From Cognatundibacterium jejuense (GTDB taxonomy: Bacteria > Pseudomonadota > Gammaproteobacteria > Burkholderiales > Burkholderiaceae_D), in assembly GCF_014284255.1 (NCBI RefSeq), contig NZ_JACOFV010000010.1, forward strand, positions 121,355 through 185,354: a DNA stretch of 64,000 bases. Reading direction: 5' to 3'. The position numbers were made by a program, and so were the translations under genes. Numbering within the stretch: position 1 is the first letter of the stretch; every line of letters begins with the position of its first letter. Shown in pieces: positions 9,789 through 18,942 of the stretch. The notes under the pieces are model-generated. The model ran no database searches and was not told the origin of the DNA. It saw nothing but the letters and a program-made list of their open reading frames with translations.

Positions 9789-10327
9789 ATTCCCTCCTTC
9801 TTTTTACTAATGAATAAAAAACAATCGGGGGTTAAGGCAAGCCCAGTTTGTAGAATGGAAAACTTCCTATTTCACTGTCTTTATCAAACAAGGTGCGTCA
9901 CGATGAATGCTATTTGAACAGGCTTACTGCTGTTAGGAGCGTAAATGCCAGTGAGCAGACATCGTTCATCGTCGCGACACACGTGTGTGACTTTATGGAT
10001 TACAGTGAGTTGTATTGTGTTGTTGAGACAAAGCGAAATCAAACGAAATTACATATTTTGCATTTTTGCTGATACTTGTTACAACTTAGTTGATGCCTCA
10101 TTTCCCCTCATTTCACTTCCATTCTCTTTATTTAGAAACGAAAGGAGCAAATAGAGATCGAAAAATAGACATTTAAAAAATAGGTTTTTTTATAGAAATT
10201 ATGGTTTTTGTTCGGTAATTTCTGATTTGTTTGAATCTTATTCGAGATCCCGCACCGCACTATACAAATACCACATCCTTAAGCAGGCTCTGTTTTACAA
10301 TGCTCGCCACACAAACAGGAGTCAATT
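9789..10327. other. AT-rich intergenic region without a gene
   Basis: About 540 bases separate the leftward ParB-like/acetyltransferase pair from the rightward POT transporter. Only short low-quality frames occur (the longest, near 9945-10154, has no ribosome site or family resemblance). The stretch from 10150 to 10230 is strongly AT-rich and probably contains promoters; I cannot place them reliably. Confidence 0.5.
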
Positions 10328-11830
10328 TTGTCCATTATTAAACAAAAATTATCAAGCGTGCCGGAAGGCTCCGCTGCCTTATTTTTTATCCAAATTTTTG
10401 CGACTTTAGGTTTTGCGATTTTGTATTCGACTTTGGTCTTATACGCGACCAAAAAACTCAACTTCAGCGTTAAAGAGGCGACCGCCATCATGGGCGTGTT
10501 TGGTGCCTTCAATTATGGTTTGCATTTATTTGGCGGCTATCTGGGTGGGCGGTTTATCAGTAACCGCAATCTGTTTGTCGGCGGGATGATTTTGCAAGTG
10601 CTTGGATGTGCCTGCATTTCAGGTGGTACCGTCATGCAAATGTACTGGGGGCTGGCTTTATTTTTGACCGGTAGTGGTTTGAACGTGACCTGCATCAACA
10701 TGATGCTGACGCAACGATTTGCACCGGAAGATAATCGCCGTGAAGCTGCATTCTTGTGGAATTACGCTGGCATGAATCTCGGCTTTTTTATTGGATTCAG
10801 CGCCGCCGGTTATTACCAGTTACAAGAAGATTATTCCAGCCTGTTTATCTTTGCGACCATCGGCAACTTCATGTCAATTGTATTGGCCGCATTTAACTGG
10901 AAGACGTTAAAAGACCGCAATACAACATTGTCCGTGTCGACACCATCCGAATTTAAGAAAAAAATGGCAGTTGGTTTAGCTGTGTTGGTTGGTCTGGTTC
11001 CGGTTGTGTTTTATATGCTGCATCAGGCAGAATCGACGGCGCAGATTATTCTGGCTATCGGCGGCCTGGTTGCTGCAGTGTTGGTCTACCTGACTGTTGT
11101 TCATAAAGACGTGCGTGAACGTCGCAATATGTCAGCTTATTTGGTGTTCACTTTGGGCTCATTAGTGTTTTGGACACTGTACCAAATGGCACCAACCGGT
11201 TTGCAGCTGTTCACCGTCAGCAATGTTGATCGTATCGTAATGGGGGTAGAAATCGCACCGCAATGGATACAAAACATCAATACCTTTGTGATTGTGTTTG
11301 GAGGCCCTTTGATGGCATTGTGGTTTAAAGGCTTACGGGAAAAAGGCTGGAATATTGATGTGTCTATCCAGTTTGCTACGGCGCTGTTATTGATAGGTCT
11401 GGGTTTTTTGGTTCTGCCATTGGGTATCTTTTTGGCACCGGCAAGCGGTATGGTGGCATTTAAATGGATTTTCATCAGCTATATTTTCCAGAGTATTGGT
11501 GAGTTGCTGATTTCTCCAGTCGGCTACGCGATGATAGGTCGACTCGCACCAGCCAAATACCAAGGAGTAATGATGGGTACCTGGATGCTGGCAACCGGTA
11601 TCGCGTCTATTTTGTCCAGCTATTTCTCAGGCATGGTGCCAGAAGCAGCAGATGGTACAGCCCTCACAACCAACCCTACTTATAGCCACGTCTTTGGAAT
11701 CTTGGGTTGGGGTAGTGTTGCGGTGGGAGTCGTGTTATTTGTGTTGATTCCGTTTATGCGCAAATTGATTACGAATGGGCCAGCGAAAGAGGCAGAGTCG
11801 GAATCTAATCCAGAAACTGTGAGCGCATGA
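10328..11830 (+). CDS. POT/PTR-family peptide transporter (MFS), TTG start
   Basis: The 500-residue membrane protein has about 12-14 hydrophobic segments and the layout of proton-dependent oligopeptide transporters, including a second conserved block (NVTCINMMLTQRF ... NYAGMNLGFFIGFSAAGYY). The ExxERF motif of helix 1, which couples protons in typical members, is absent: the equivalent is ALFFIQIFATLGFAILY. Substrate may therefore differ from di/tripeptides. The start is TTG at 10328, six bases after AGGAG, with no better ATG nearby. The stop overlaps the DUF423 gene by ATGA. Confidence 0.85.
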   Translation: MSIIKQKLSSVPEGSAALFFIQIFATLGFAILYSTLVLYATKKLNFSVKEATAIMGVFGAFNYGLHLFGGYLGGRFISNRNLFVGGMILQVLGCACISGGTVMQMYWGLALFLTGSGLNVTCINMMLTQRFAPEDNRREAAFLWNYAGMNLGFFIGFSAAGYYQLQEDYSSLFIFATIGNFMSIVLAAFNWKTLKDRNTTLSVSTPSEFKKKMAVGLAVLVGLVPVVFYMLHQAESTAQIILAIGGLVAAVLVYLTVVHKDVRERRNMSAYLVFTLGSLVFWTLYQMAPTGLQLFTVSNVDRIVMGVEIAPQWIQNINTFVIVFGGPLMALWFKGLREKGWNIDVSIQFATALLLIGLGFLVLPLGIFLAPASGMVAFKWIFISYIFQSIGELLISPVGYAMIGRLAPAKYQGVMMGTWMLATGIASILSSYFSGMVPEAADGTALTTNPTYSHVFGILGWGSVAVGVVLFVLIPFMRKLITNGPAKEAESESNPETVSA

Positions 11831-12219
11831 AGCAATCCACTTGCATCGTCCTTGCCGCTCTAAACATGCTGATTGCAGTGGGTGCCGGCGCCTTTGGCGC
11901 GCATGGACTTAAAGCTATCCTGAGTATAGATATGCTGGCGATATGGCAGACCGCAGTGCATTACCAGATGGTGCATGCGCTGGGTTTGTTTGGTATGGGA
12001 ATATTGATGTCGCAGTGGACCGATGCGACATTATTAGGCCGTGCTGCGGTAACGATGCTAGTAGGGATTATTGTTTTTAGCGGCAGTCTTTATGCGCTGG
12101 CACTGAGCGGTATTTTGTGGCTGGGTGCGATCACACCAATAGGTGGTGTCGCATTTTTGGTGGCGTGGGGGATGCTGGCGTGGTGTGCTTACCGCCGCCA
12201 GTCATCGTCATCACATTAA
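11827..12219 (+). CDS. DUF423 family membrane protein
   Basis: This 130-residue protein has four predicted membrane helices and the DUF423 hallmark near its start (AVGAGAFGAHGLKAIL), followed by WQTAVHYQMVHALGLF. Function of the family is unknown. It overlaps the transporter by four bases and is likely co-translated with it; a hairpin terminator follows. Confidence 0.9.
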   Translation: MKQSTCIVLAALNMLIAVGAGAFGAHGLKAILSIDMLAIWQTAVHYQMVHALGLFGMGILMSQWTDATLLGRAAVTMLVGIIVFSGSLYALALSGILWLGAITPIGGVAFLVAWGMLAWCAYRRQSSSSH

Positions 12220-12242
12220 AGCTAGTCTGACGTTATATTTTC

Positions 12243-12287
12243 AAATATAGCGAGTTAATCTTCTGAGAGATTACTCGCTATATTTTT
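12243..12287. terminator. Bidirectional terminator overlapping the end of the GST gene
   Basis: AAATATAGCGAGT and ACTCGCTATATTT form a perfect 13-bp stem with a 17-base loop region and T-rich flanks on both strands. It ends the rightward transporter-DUF423 unit. The right arm also encodes the last residues and stop codon of the leftward glutathione transferase (stop at 12271-12273). Confidence 0.8.
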
Positions 12288-12882
12288 GTACTGCGCGTTG
12301 GTAAGCTGGGCGCGCCTCGACCATCTCTACAAAACGCGTCAGATTAGGGAAGGCATGGCGCCCTGCATTGCGCACGCCAACTTGCGCCACAAACGACAAT
12401 TGCACGTCGGCGGCAGTCAATTCAGTGCCGACGAAATAATCGCGACCTTCTAACTCTGTATTCAAATACCCCAAATGATTTGCGATCTCGCTATGAATGC
12501 GTGGATGCAATGGCGCGCCTGCGTCACCCAGTCGACCCACATACAGCTTCAACAATAAAGGTAACATGGCAGAGCCTTCGGCATAGTGCATGAATTGCAG
12601 ATAGCGATAATAATCAGCGGTGCCACGTGCTGGCACAAATTGCCCGTTGCCATATTCAGCCACCAGATATTCCAGAATTGCACCTGATTCAATCAGGACC
12701 AGATCCTTATCTTTAATTACCGGTGCTTTACCCAAAGGATGAATCGCTTTCAGTTCTGGTGGTGCCAGACGGGTTGTCGCGTCGCGGTCATAGCTGATGA
12801 CGGTGTAGTCTAAGGCTAACTCTTCCAGCATCCAGGTAATACGACGGGAGCGGGATTCTTTCAGGTGATGGACTTCTATCAT
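12271..12882 (-). CDS. Glutathione S-transferase
   Basis: From ATG at 12882 (GAGG five bases upstream) the protein is 203 residues, a normal GST length. It has the thioredoxin-like N-terminal domain (IEVHHLKESRSRRITWMLEE), the cis-Pro and Glu-Ser pair that bind glutathione (GKAPVIKDKDLVLIESGAIL), and an all-helical C-terminal domain with LTAADVQLSF. An open upstream extension to 13020 does not resemble the family and is left out. The physiological substrate is unknown. Confidence 0.92.
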   Translation of the reverse strand: MIEVHHLKESRSRRITWMLEELALDYTVISYDRDATTRLAPPELKAIHPLGKAPVIKDKDLVLIESGAILEYLVAEYGNGQFVPARGTADYYRYLQFMHYAEGSAMLPLLLKLYVGRLGDAGAPLHPRIHSEIANHLGYLNTELEGRDYFVGTELTAADVQLSFVAQVGVRNAGRHAFPNLTRFVEMVEARPAYQRAVQKYSE

Positions 12883-13285
12883 GGTGGCCTCAATGGAGTA
12901 AGTGGTTGAACAAACAAGCCCCCCATTATGCCGAGATTTGTATAAGCCTGCTGTAATGTACCGCATAGAGCTGGACGGACGTGGTTTTTGTGGAATGCTT
13001 AGAAATGGCACAACACGCAATCTGGTTACAGGTCATTTTGGATTAACCTTCTGTTAACATGCTCCAATCAGGGCATCGACAAAACAAATACCCATCTTGA
13101 ATAACTGGGTATCTCTACATATACTCTAAACAAGCGTTAATAAAAATTAATGCGGTAATGATCAAGCCGATCATGATTAAGATGTTTTGGCCCATGCAAA
13201 TAGCATCTCCCACTCGCCTTTCTTCCAAATTGTTGCGAAAAATAATTTATATATTGCAATCACATCTAATCAATAGTGAAAGAAC
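12883..13285. other. Intergenic region of about 400 bases
   Basis: The region lies between divergent genes: the glutathione transferase (leftward) and the solute-binding protein (rightward). Apart from a 26-codon leftward frame (separate entry), I see no gene, repeat or clear promoter. Bases 13110-13165 and 13225-13270 are AT-rich. Confidence 0.4.
13110..13190 (-). CDS. Possible 26-residue membrane microprotein
   Basis: A leftward frame from ATG near 13190 to TAG near 13110 encodes MGQNILIMIGLIITALIFIN and six more residues: almost one pure transmembrane helix. A GGGAG lies about 13 bases before the ATG, too far for a good ribosome site. Such single-helix microproteins exist, but a chance hydrophobic frame in AT-rich DNA is equally possible. 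Confidence 0.25.
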
Positions 13286-14233
13286 ATGGACAACGTTCGT
13301 ATATCCGAAAGAGCCTTGGAATACACGTTGAATGGTTCAGCGAGTTCTCTGAAAAAAACATTGAGGGGAATTCTTCTCCAATCTTTGCTGTTCATTGCGG
13401 GACTCGTATTCGGTAACCCAGTGGTCGCTGCAGAACAGCGACCGCTCACAGTTGTATTTGCCGAAGGCCTTGAACCGCTTTGCTGGGAAGAGGGCGGTAA
13501 GGCAATGGGTGAGCAACCTGAAATTGCGGAATATGTGTTAGCCAAGTTGGGCATTAAAGCGAAGTTTTTGTTTTTGCCATGGGCCAGGGCGCAGTGGATG
13601 ATTAAAGAAGGTACGGCCGACCTGATGATGACCACTCCGACAAAAAACCGGTTTGATTACGCGGTGTTTGGGAAAGAAATGACGACGCCGAACTACTGGA
13701 ACGTCTTTGTCAGGAAAGATGATTCTGAGTTAGTTAAAAAAGCTAAAAACTTTACTACCCTTGATGATCTTAAACCCTATCCTATATTGGATTTTTTTGG
13801 TAATGGATGGACGGAAGCGCATTTAAAGGAATCAGACGGGTTCAAGGTACACAAAGCAGCAAAGATGCAAGATATCGTGCGTTTGATGGGAATGGGGCAA
13901 GGCAGCTTAACGATCAATTCGTCAACCTCGATGAATTGGTTTTTGAATAAACTGCATATGACAGATGTGATTGAAGAGATAGCGCTGGAGACGCCGGAGA
14001 CGAGATTCCAAATGGTGTTTCAAGTTTCAAGAAAGTCACCCTGGATGCAGAAAGGACTCGTCAAGAGTTTGGATGCTGAATTGCAGAAAATGAAGTTAAA
14101 TGGAGAATGGTTAAAAGTGCTAAAGAAGTACAAGGATCCTTACGGTACAGGCGCCCCATTCAAAGCATATGCGCAGGCTGAAGAGTTCTATCAAGGTTAT
14201 GATCGCTACCCGATTTTCAAACCTGATTTTTAG
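13286..14233 (+). CDS. Periplasmic solute-binding protein, family 3 type
   Basis: The 315-residue protein has an unusually long N-terminus (about 25 residues) before the export helix LLQSLLFIAGLVFGNPVVAA. It then shows the two-lobed family-3 binding fold: LTVVFAEGLEPLCWEEGG, EIAEYVLAKLGIKAKFLFLP, WARAQWMIKEGTADLMMTTP. Such proteins bind amino acids or similar small ligands; many lone ones without ABC partners occur in betaproteobacteria. No permease or ATPase is adjacent, so transport cannot be asserted. The ribosome site before ATG 13286 is weak (GAAAG). Confidence 0.8.
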   Translation: MDNVRISERALEYTLNGSASSLKKTLRGILLQSLLFIAGLVFGNPVVAAEQRPLTVVFAEGLEPLCWEEGGKAMGEQPEIAEYVLAKLGIKAKFLFLPWARAQWMIKEGTADLMMTTPTKNRFDYAVFGKEMTTPNYWNVFVRKDDSELVKKAKNFTTLDDLKPYPILDFFGNGWTEAHLKESDGFKVHKAAKMQDIVRLMGMGQGSLTINSSTSMNWFLNKLHMTDVIEEIALETPETRFQMVFQVSRKSPWMQKGLVKSLDAELQKMKLNGEWLKVLKKYKDPYGTGAPFKAYAQAEEFYQGYDRYPIFKPDF

Positions 14234-14327
14234 AATTTTTCATTGAATAACTTAGATGGTAAATGACTAGTGACTGGAGCCAATAAACGCAGTGCCCGCT
14301 TAGCCGCGGAAACTACTCCTTAGCGCT

Positions 14328-14341
14328 GGTGCAACTCGCGC
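14328..14341. repeat. Short repeat GGTGCAACTCGCGC, copy 1
   Basis: This 14-base string recurs identically at 14941-14954, so the two copies flank the DinB gene. The second copy is part of a larger REP-like inverted repeat. Confidence 0.5.
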
Positions 14342-14393
14342 CATCAATTATCCATTTTATCTTAAGCAAGACCAATACCCGTCTCGTCCATCT

Positions 14394-14894
14394 CTATGTC
14401 ATCTTCTGCATTTCTCTGAGAAAAACCGGGTAGTCGGTTGTTGGTGGAAATACCTTGATGTTGTACAGAATATCTGCTGCATGGCATCGGTGGTAGGTCG
14501 TATGATTGATGACATGCAGCAAAATATCCGATCGTGCCATCGCTCCTTTACCGCCGCCGATAAATTCAAATTCAAGTATCTCGCCCAGTCGCTTGTCAGT
14601 CAGTGCATCGGTATAAGTTACATACAATTGATCAATGTGTTGCTGTTCGTTGTAAAGCTCAGCCATTGTTGGATGGGTTTCTGGATTTCTTGTAGTAAGC
14701 CCATGCGGCTTGCTCAGTAAATGCGATTGCCATACATAATCAATTAAAGATGAATGATGCAGTGTGAGAATAAGATTGCCAAAGATAATGCTGCGCGGCG
14801 CAGTGAGCTCCCTTTCGGAAAGTGCGATGACTGTGCGCAGGAATACCTCATCCGCCCATTTTTTTATCGCATCATTTTTTGAAAAGTGATTCAT
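14394..14894 (-). CDS. DinB-family protein
   Basis: This 166-residue protein is a four-helix-bundle DinB/YfiT-type protein. The C-terminal motif LLHVINHTTYHRCHAADIL carries the histidines that bind a divalent metal in the family, with a further His in the N-terminal helix (LTLHHSSLIDYVW). Many relatives are thiol transferases or damage-inducible proteins of unknown role. AAGGA lies five bases before ATG 14894. It is flanked by short repeats. Confidence 0.88.
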   Translation of the reverse strand: MNHFSKNDAIKKWADEVFLRTVIALSERELTAPRSIIFGNLILTLHHSSLIDYVWQSHLLSKPHGLTTRNPETHPTMAELYNEQQHIDQLYVTYTDALTDKRLGEILEFEFIGGGKGAMARSDILLHVINHTTYHRCHAADILYNIKVFPPTTDYPVFLREMQKMT

Positions 14895-14933
14895 TAGTTT
14901 CCTTCTCGCTTTATTTGCACCGACAAAATTTCA

Positions 14934-14999
14934 CAGGGCGGGTGCAACTCGCGCTGAAATAGCCGAATACATTATTGTTGGCGGGTTGCATCCACCCTG
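14934..14999. repeat. REP-like imperfect inverted repeat
   Basis: CAGGGCGGGTGCAAC at 14934-14948 and GTTGCATCCACCCTG at 14985-14999 pair at 13 of 15 positions, with further GC-rich pairing inside. The core resembles the hairpin at 33542-33568. It lies between two leftward genes and could fold in RNA or act as a REP-type element. Confidence 0.55.
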
Positions 15000-15018
15000 C
15001 ACAAACTTCCCGAGCCAC

Positions 15019-15486
15019 TCAAACCCCAAGCCGCTTTTCCATTGCCAGCACCTCTGGGCTGGAATCATCTTCACGCGCTTCAAACCCTAGTTGCTGATAA
15101 AGCTGATAAGCGGTATGGTTATCCCGATATACCCGCAGGCTGATGATAGGTGTTCCGGTCGCTTCGCTTGCAGCGGTGATCAGTTGTTCGCACAAAATTT
15201 TCCCTATCCCCAGACCACGCTGATCTGGATTGACGATGATGCGCCCCAGATGGGTACGTTGTTCGTCTCTGAGCCAATATTGCGCAAATCCAAGTGGTTT
15301 ATCCTGTTCGTTGCTCAGCACCAGGCTGACCGCGCCTGGTTTCTGTAACAGGCTAGGCAAATCTTTATTGACGAATGGAAAGCACTCCTTAAGACCAGAC
15401 CAGCGCGTACAGGCTTGTTGATCCTTGATCCAATCCGAAATTTGTTCAAAATCAATGTCGCGTGCAGGCTGCAATGTCATCTTCAT
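15019..15486 (-). CDS. GNAT-family N-acetyltransferase
   Basis: The 155-residue protein has a complete GNAT fold. The acetyl-CoA loop is clear in GRIIVNPDQRGLGIGKILCE, followed by SLRVYRDNHTAYQLYQQLGF, the usual C-terminal helix-strand motif. Substrate is unknown. ATG codons at 15486 and 15480 are both possible starts and neither has a strong ribosome site. It stands alone. Confidence 0.88.
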   Translation of the reverse strand: MKMTLQPARDIDFEQISDWIKDQQACTRWSGLKECFPFVNKDLPSLLQKPGAVSLVLSNEQDKPLGFAQYWLRDEQRTHLGRIIVNPDQRGLGIGKILCEQLITAASEATGTPIISLRVYRDNHTAYQLYQQLGFEAREDDSSPEVLAMEKRLGV

Positions 15487-15749
15487 GTAAGGTCTGAGGA
15501 TAATGATGAAGAGCTAAGTCTACAGGTACCATGTAAGGCTCGCAATACCAGTAGGATTGCCCTTGCTGTCGTTTATTCAGCGTTCAATGCGTAATTTTTG
15601 TGGTCGTGGTAATTGAATTATGTGCAAAATATAAACTTCACCTGTAGCAGCCGGAGACTCATTACATAAAAGAATTCATGTCGATCGCAACACGGTTTGC
15701 AGTGTGTGGCTTTGCTGGATTCTACATAAATAAGAAAGCGTGGTTAGAC

Positions 15750-17045
15750 ATGTTATTTCAGGATTTATATCAGCAAAAATTGTGTTCTTCAGAAGATGCA
15801 CTGGCAGTTCTAAAAAACGGTGACACTATCATCGTTCCTACCGGTGTTGGCGAACCTCCTGCTTTATTGACCGCCTTATCTGAACACCGACGCCGGTTTC
15901 ATAACATTACAGTCGCACAAATTCTGGCGGTAAAAAAATACGGCTATTTTGATCCGACGACGACCGAACATGTACGCCATGTCGCCTTCTTTTTTGGTGC
16001 CGCTTCACGCGCCGGAGGTCAGGCTGGTACCATCGATTTTATTCCAAGCTATTTCTCAGAAATGCCGATGTTGATTGAACGTGGGTATATCCGTTCTGAC
16101 GTGGTATTTTCTATTGCATCACCAATGGATGAAGATGGCTATTTCTCCTTAAGTCTGGCGACCGATTACACGATGGCGGCAATCGCTAAAGCGCGCGCAG
16201 TGGTGCTCGAAGTGAATCCGAACGTTCCGTATGCGCATGGCAATTGCCGCGTTCATGTTTCTCAGGTCAGTGCCATCACGGAAAGTGCTGACGCAGTGAC
16301 AGAAGTGGGTCTGCCAAAAATCGGTCCTGTACAAGAAGCAATCGGTAAATATGTCGCTGACATGATCGATGATGGTTCAACATTACAAATTGGTTATGGC
16401 GGCATTCCTGATGCGGTGGTCATGCAGCTGACTAGTAAGCATGACCTTGGTATTCATACAGAAATGATCGGCGATGGTATTTTGACTTTAGTTGAAAGTG
16501 GTGCCGTTACGAATCGCAAGAAGAATTATCTACCCGGAAAAATGGTAGCAACCTTTGCCTTGGGATCTAACAAGCTATATCAGTTTCTGCATCGAAATCC
16601 CATGATGGAAATGCATCCGGTTGACTTTACCAATGATCCGTATCTGGCTGCCAAGAATGACAAATTGGTCGCCATTAATGCGACCTTGCAGATCGATTTG
16701 TTGGGTCAGTGTGGCTCAGAAAGTCTGGCACATATTCCTTACTCTGGCACAGGCGGTCAGGTCGATTTTGTCCGCGCAGCAAACCGTTCTAAAGAGGGTA
16801 AGGCGTTCATCGTTTTACCTTCCACTGCGAAAGAAAATGCCATCACCCGTATCGTGCCGACCTTGAGTGCTGGTACGCATGTCACGACTGGGAAAAACGA
16901 CATTAACTTTGTCGTGACAGAATTTGGTGTTGCGCAGCTGCGTGGAAAATCCGCTAAACAACGAGCAAAAGAAATGATATCGATTGCGCATCCTGATTTC
17001 AGGGCAGAATTGACGGCACAGGCGAAGCTTATAAATTTAATGTAG
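15750..17045 (+). CDS. Acetyl-CoA hydrolase/transferase family protein (4-hydroxybutyrate CoA-transferase-like)
   Basis: From ATG 15750 the protein has 431 residues and starts MLFQDLYQQKLCSSEDALAV, which aligns with the usual beginning of 4-hydroxybutyrate/butyrate CoA-transferases. An upstream in-frame ATG at 15678 would add 24 residues of no family resemblance. Visible motifs are the N-terminal PTGVGEPPALL, IGYGGIPDAV, and HTEMIGDGILTLVESG, the region that carries the catalytic glutamate in this family, then VFALGS-like TFALGSNKLY. It moves CoA between small carboxylates or hydrolyses acyl-CoA. The exact acyl substrate cannot be read. Neither start has a good Shine-Dalgarno. Confidence 0.88.
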   Translation: MLFQDLYQQKLCSSEDALAVLKNGDTIIVPTGVGEPPALLTALSEHRRRFHNITVAQILAVKKYGYFDPTTTEHVRHVAFFFGAASRAGGQAGTIDFIPSYFSEMPMLIERGYIRSDVVFSIASPMDEDGYFSLSLATDYTMAAIAKARAVVLEVNPNVPYAHGNCRVHVSQVSAITESADAVTEVGLPKIGPVQEAIGKYVADMIDDGSTLQIGYGGIPDAVVMQLTSKHDLGIHTEMIGDGILTLVESGAVTNRKKNYLPGKMVATFALGSNKLYQFLHRNPMMEMHPVDFTNDPYLAAKNDKLVAINATLQIDLLGQCGSESLAHIPYSGTGGQVDFVRAANRSKEGKAFIVLPSTAKENAITRIVPTLSAGTHVTTGKNDINFVVTEFGVAQLRGKSAKQRAKEMISIAHPDFRAELTAQAKLINLM

Positions 17046-17221
17046 GTCTTGGTCGGTAACCGAGGCCATGTTTCACGTAGGCGGTCTCTGTTTCATATGA
17101 CTCGTCTCTGCCGTATGCTATGATTTCAGTATTATGCATCCCTTTGAAACCTGCCTGATTGAGGTAGCTTGACAGCAGAGTGCATCGTATTGCCGCAGAA
17201 CCTGAGAAAGCAGAGAACATC

Positions 17222-17452
17222 GTGATAAAGAAAATCAGCAAGGCCTGTATATTGTTATTGTTAGTTCCTACTTTTGCATTTGCTCAAACGTCGGTGTTTA
17301 AGTGCGTTGAAAACGGTCACACAGTCTGGTCTGAGTATCCTTGCAAAGCTCAAGGTAAGGCAGTGAAAGTGAAGCCTTTAACTAACGGAAAGCAAAAAAA
17401 TGCGCAAGGTGTGGATACATTAAAGTCAAATGATAAAGGCGTGGGTAAATAA
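17222..17452 (+). CDS. Small exported DUF4124-like protein, GTG start
   Basis: Read from GTG at 17222 the protein is 76 residues: a signal peptide (MIKKISKACILLLLVPTFAF plus A) followed by TSVFKCVENGHTVWSEYPC, the DUF4124 pattern with two cysteines, then a Lys-rich tail. The upstream extension from 17180 would put 14 polar residues before the signal peptide, so the GTG start is preferred although its ribosome site is only moderate (AGAG). The periplasmic function is unknown. A palindromic terminator follows. Confidence 0.72.
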   Translation: MIKKISKACILLLLVPTFAFAQTSVFKCVENGHTVWSEYPCKAQGKAVKVKPLTNGKQKNAQGVDTLKSNDKGVGK

Positions 17453-17485
17453 AACCTCCCTTACTGAGTAAGTGTTAAGGAAGCA

Positions 17486-17518
17486 TAAAAAATGGAGCGC
17501 CAGGCTCCATTTTTTATG
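17486..17518. terminator. Bidirectional intrinsic terminator
   Basis: AAAAAATGGAGC, loop GCCAG, GCTCCATTTTTT is a near-perfect palindrome with A- and T-runs, placed between the convergent DUF4124-like gene and the YXWGXW lipoprotein gene. Confidence 0.9.
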
Positions 17519-17559
17519 ATCAAATACCGCCGAAAAAATATGGCATAGCATTTTTCGAG

Positions 17560-18942
17560 TTAGCGCTCATGTTCTTTTTCACGTGCTTTTGCATCTTTTT
17601 CCCGTTCGGCATTTCTTGGTTCGACATGTTGAACTGGCACCGCTCTTCTTTCCATTTCTTCTCGTGTCCGCATGTCATTCGCAGGATTATGTTGGATTGG
17701 TCTGATTTCCTGGTAATGAGGAAAACTCTCTGGATGTGGAGTGGGTGCCACTGGATGACTTTGTTCTTCCATATGTTGAAACCGTGCTTGATTTGGCGTT
17801 TCGATTGTAGTGCGCTGCACTGGTGCTATGAAGTTATGTTCCTGCGGCAGATAACGTTCTTGTGACGCAGGCATGGTCTGATGCTGCGGTTGAGCCATAT
17901 TGACGGGCTGTGGCGCAGTTTGTATGTGTTGCTGTAGGCTTTGAGCGCGTTGCTGTGGTTCTGCCAACTGCTGTGGAGCAGTCGGCATGTGTTGTGGCTG
18001 GCCAGGAACTGGTGTTGCCTGATTATTGAAATGCACCATTTGCGAAGGTGGCAAAGCAACTGGTCCATGCGCATTGGAATAACTTGGTATCGGCTTGGTC
18101 GAAACTGGTTCTGGCGCCATCGCTTTGACCACTGGCGTCATTTGAGCCGCCAGATGCGCTTGTGCCGGAACTGCTCTATTGAATGCCTGACCATTGGCTG
18201 TTGAACCTGGTGGTGCAACGATAGTGACGTTATTGACGATGGTCGTATTGTTATTAATGACGGTAGCGTTATGGCTGTTGTTCTCAATGTGAACCCGCAT
18301 ACCTTCACGAATAATAGGTGGGGCACTGGTTACGACCGCTGGCGAAGTACCAATCGGTGCGGGCACGATCAGACCACGCGCGGAACCTGGAGGCGCAGGA
18401 ATAAATACACCTTGAGGACCGATAGGGCGTACACCTGCAATAACGCCGTCATTGACAGCTGCAAAATTCAAATGGAGTTGCAAAGAGGGCTGAATAAAAT
18501 GGACGCCAGGTGCTGCCCAGAAGCCGTTCACAAATACCACGGCACCGCCGCGATTCTCATAATATGGATGCATCCAGCAATAACCAAATTGCGGTGGCGC
18601 TGCCCAACGGCCATGCGCCCAGATCCAATCACCATGCCATACCCAATAACCACCAGTCCACACCGCAGTTATATACGGTTGTGGAGGTGGAACCTCAACC
18701 AGCATCGGCGGCGGTGCCCATTGCACCAGAATTGGTTCAGGCTGAACTGTTGGTGGTTCAACGTAGGCACTGACGACTTGTTCTTGCTGTGGTTGCGGCG
18801 CTGTATCTTGATAATATGTTGGTGCAGCCGGCGCTGGTTGATACACCACGCGCGGTGGTTGTTGTACGTAGACAGTGCGTGGCGGCGCTTGAACTACGCA
18901 ACCACTCAAACCGATCAGACTCACCATGGCTAATTTTTTCAT
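17560..18942 (-). CDS. YXWGXW-repeat lipoprotein, Pro/Gln-rich
   Basis: The 460-residue protein starts with a lipoprotein signal (MKKLAMVSLIGLSGCVVQAP, lipobox LSGC). A long Pro/Val/Tyr-rich linker leads to the YXWGXW-type aromatic block around residues 85-135 (GGYWVWHGDWIWAHGRWAAP), then a VxPPGSxxG-type stretch with an Asn-rich run, and a low-complexity Gln/Pro/His tail ending in a highly charged Arg/Glu segment. Many proteobacteria encode such envelope lipoproteins, with unknown function. GGAA lies just upstream of ATG 18942. A much shorter relative is at 60426-60749. Confidence 0.8.
   Translation of the reverse strand: MKKLAMVSLIGLSGCVVQAPPRTVYVQQPPRVVYQPAPAAPTYYQDTAPQPQQEQVVSAYVEPPTVQPEPILVQWAPPPMLVEVPPPQPYITAVWTGGYWVWHGDWIWAHGRWAAPPQFGYCWMHPYYENRGGAVVFVNGFWAAPGVHFIQPSLQLHLNFAAVNDGVIAGVRPIGPQGVFIPAPPGSARGLIVPAPIGTSPAVVTSAPPIIREGMRVHIENNSHNATVINNNTTIVNNVTIVAPPGSTANGQAFNRAVPAQAHLAAQMTPVVKAMAPEPVSTKPIPSYSNAHGPVALPPSQMVHFNNQATPVPGQPQHMPTAPQQLAEPQQRAQSLQQHIQTAPQPVNMAQPQHQTMPASQERYLPQEHNFIAPVQRTTIETPNQARFQHMEEQSHPVAPTPHPESFPHYQEIRPIQHNPANDMRTREEMERRAVPVQHVEPRNAEREKDAKAREKEHER

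Noticed and set aside
9945..10154. Rightward 69-codon frame before the POT transporter
   Set aside because: No start context and a composition typical of random AT-rich sequence.
18271..18933. Long rightward 220-codon frame opposite the YXWGXW lipoprotein
   Set aside because: It is a shadow of the low-complexity coding sequence on the other strand, rich in Arg, Trp and Cys with no signal or ribosome site.
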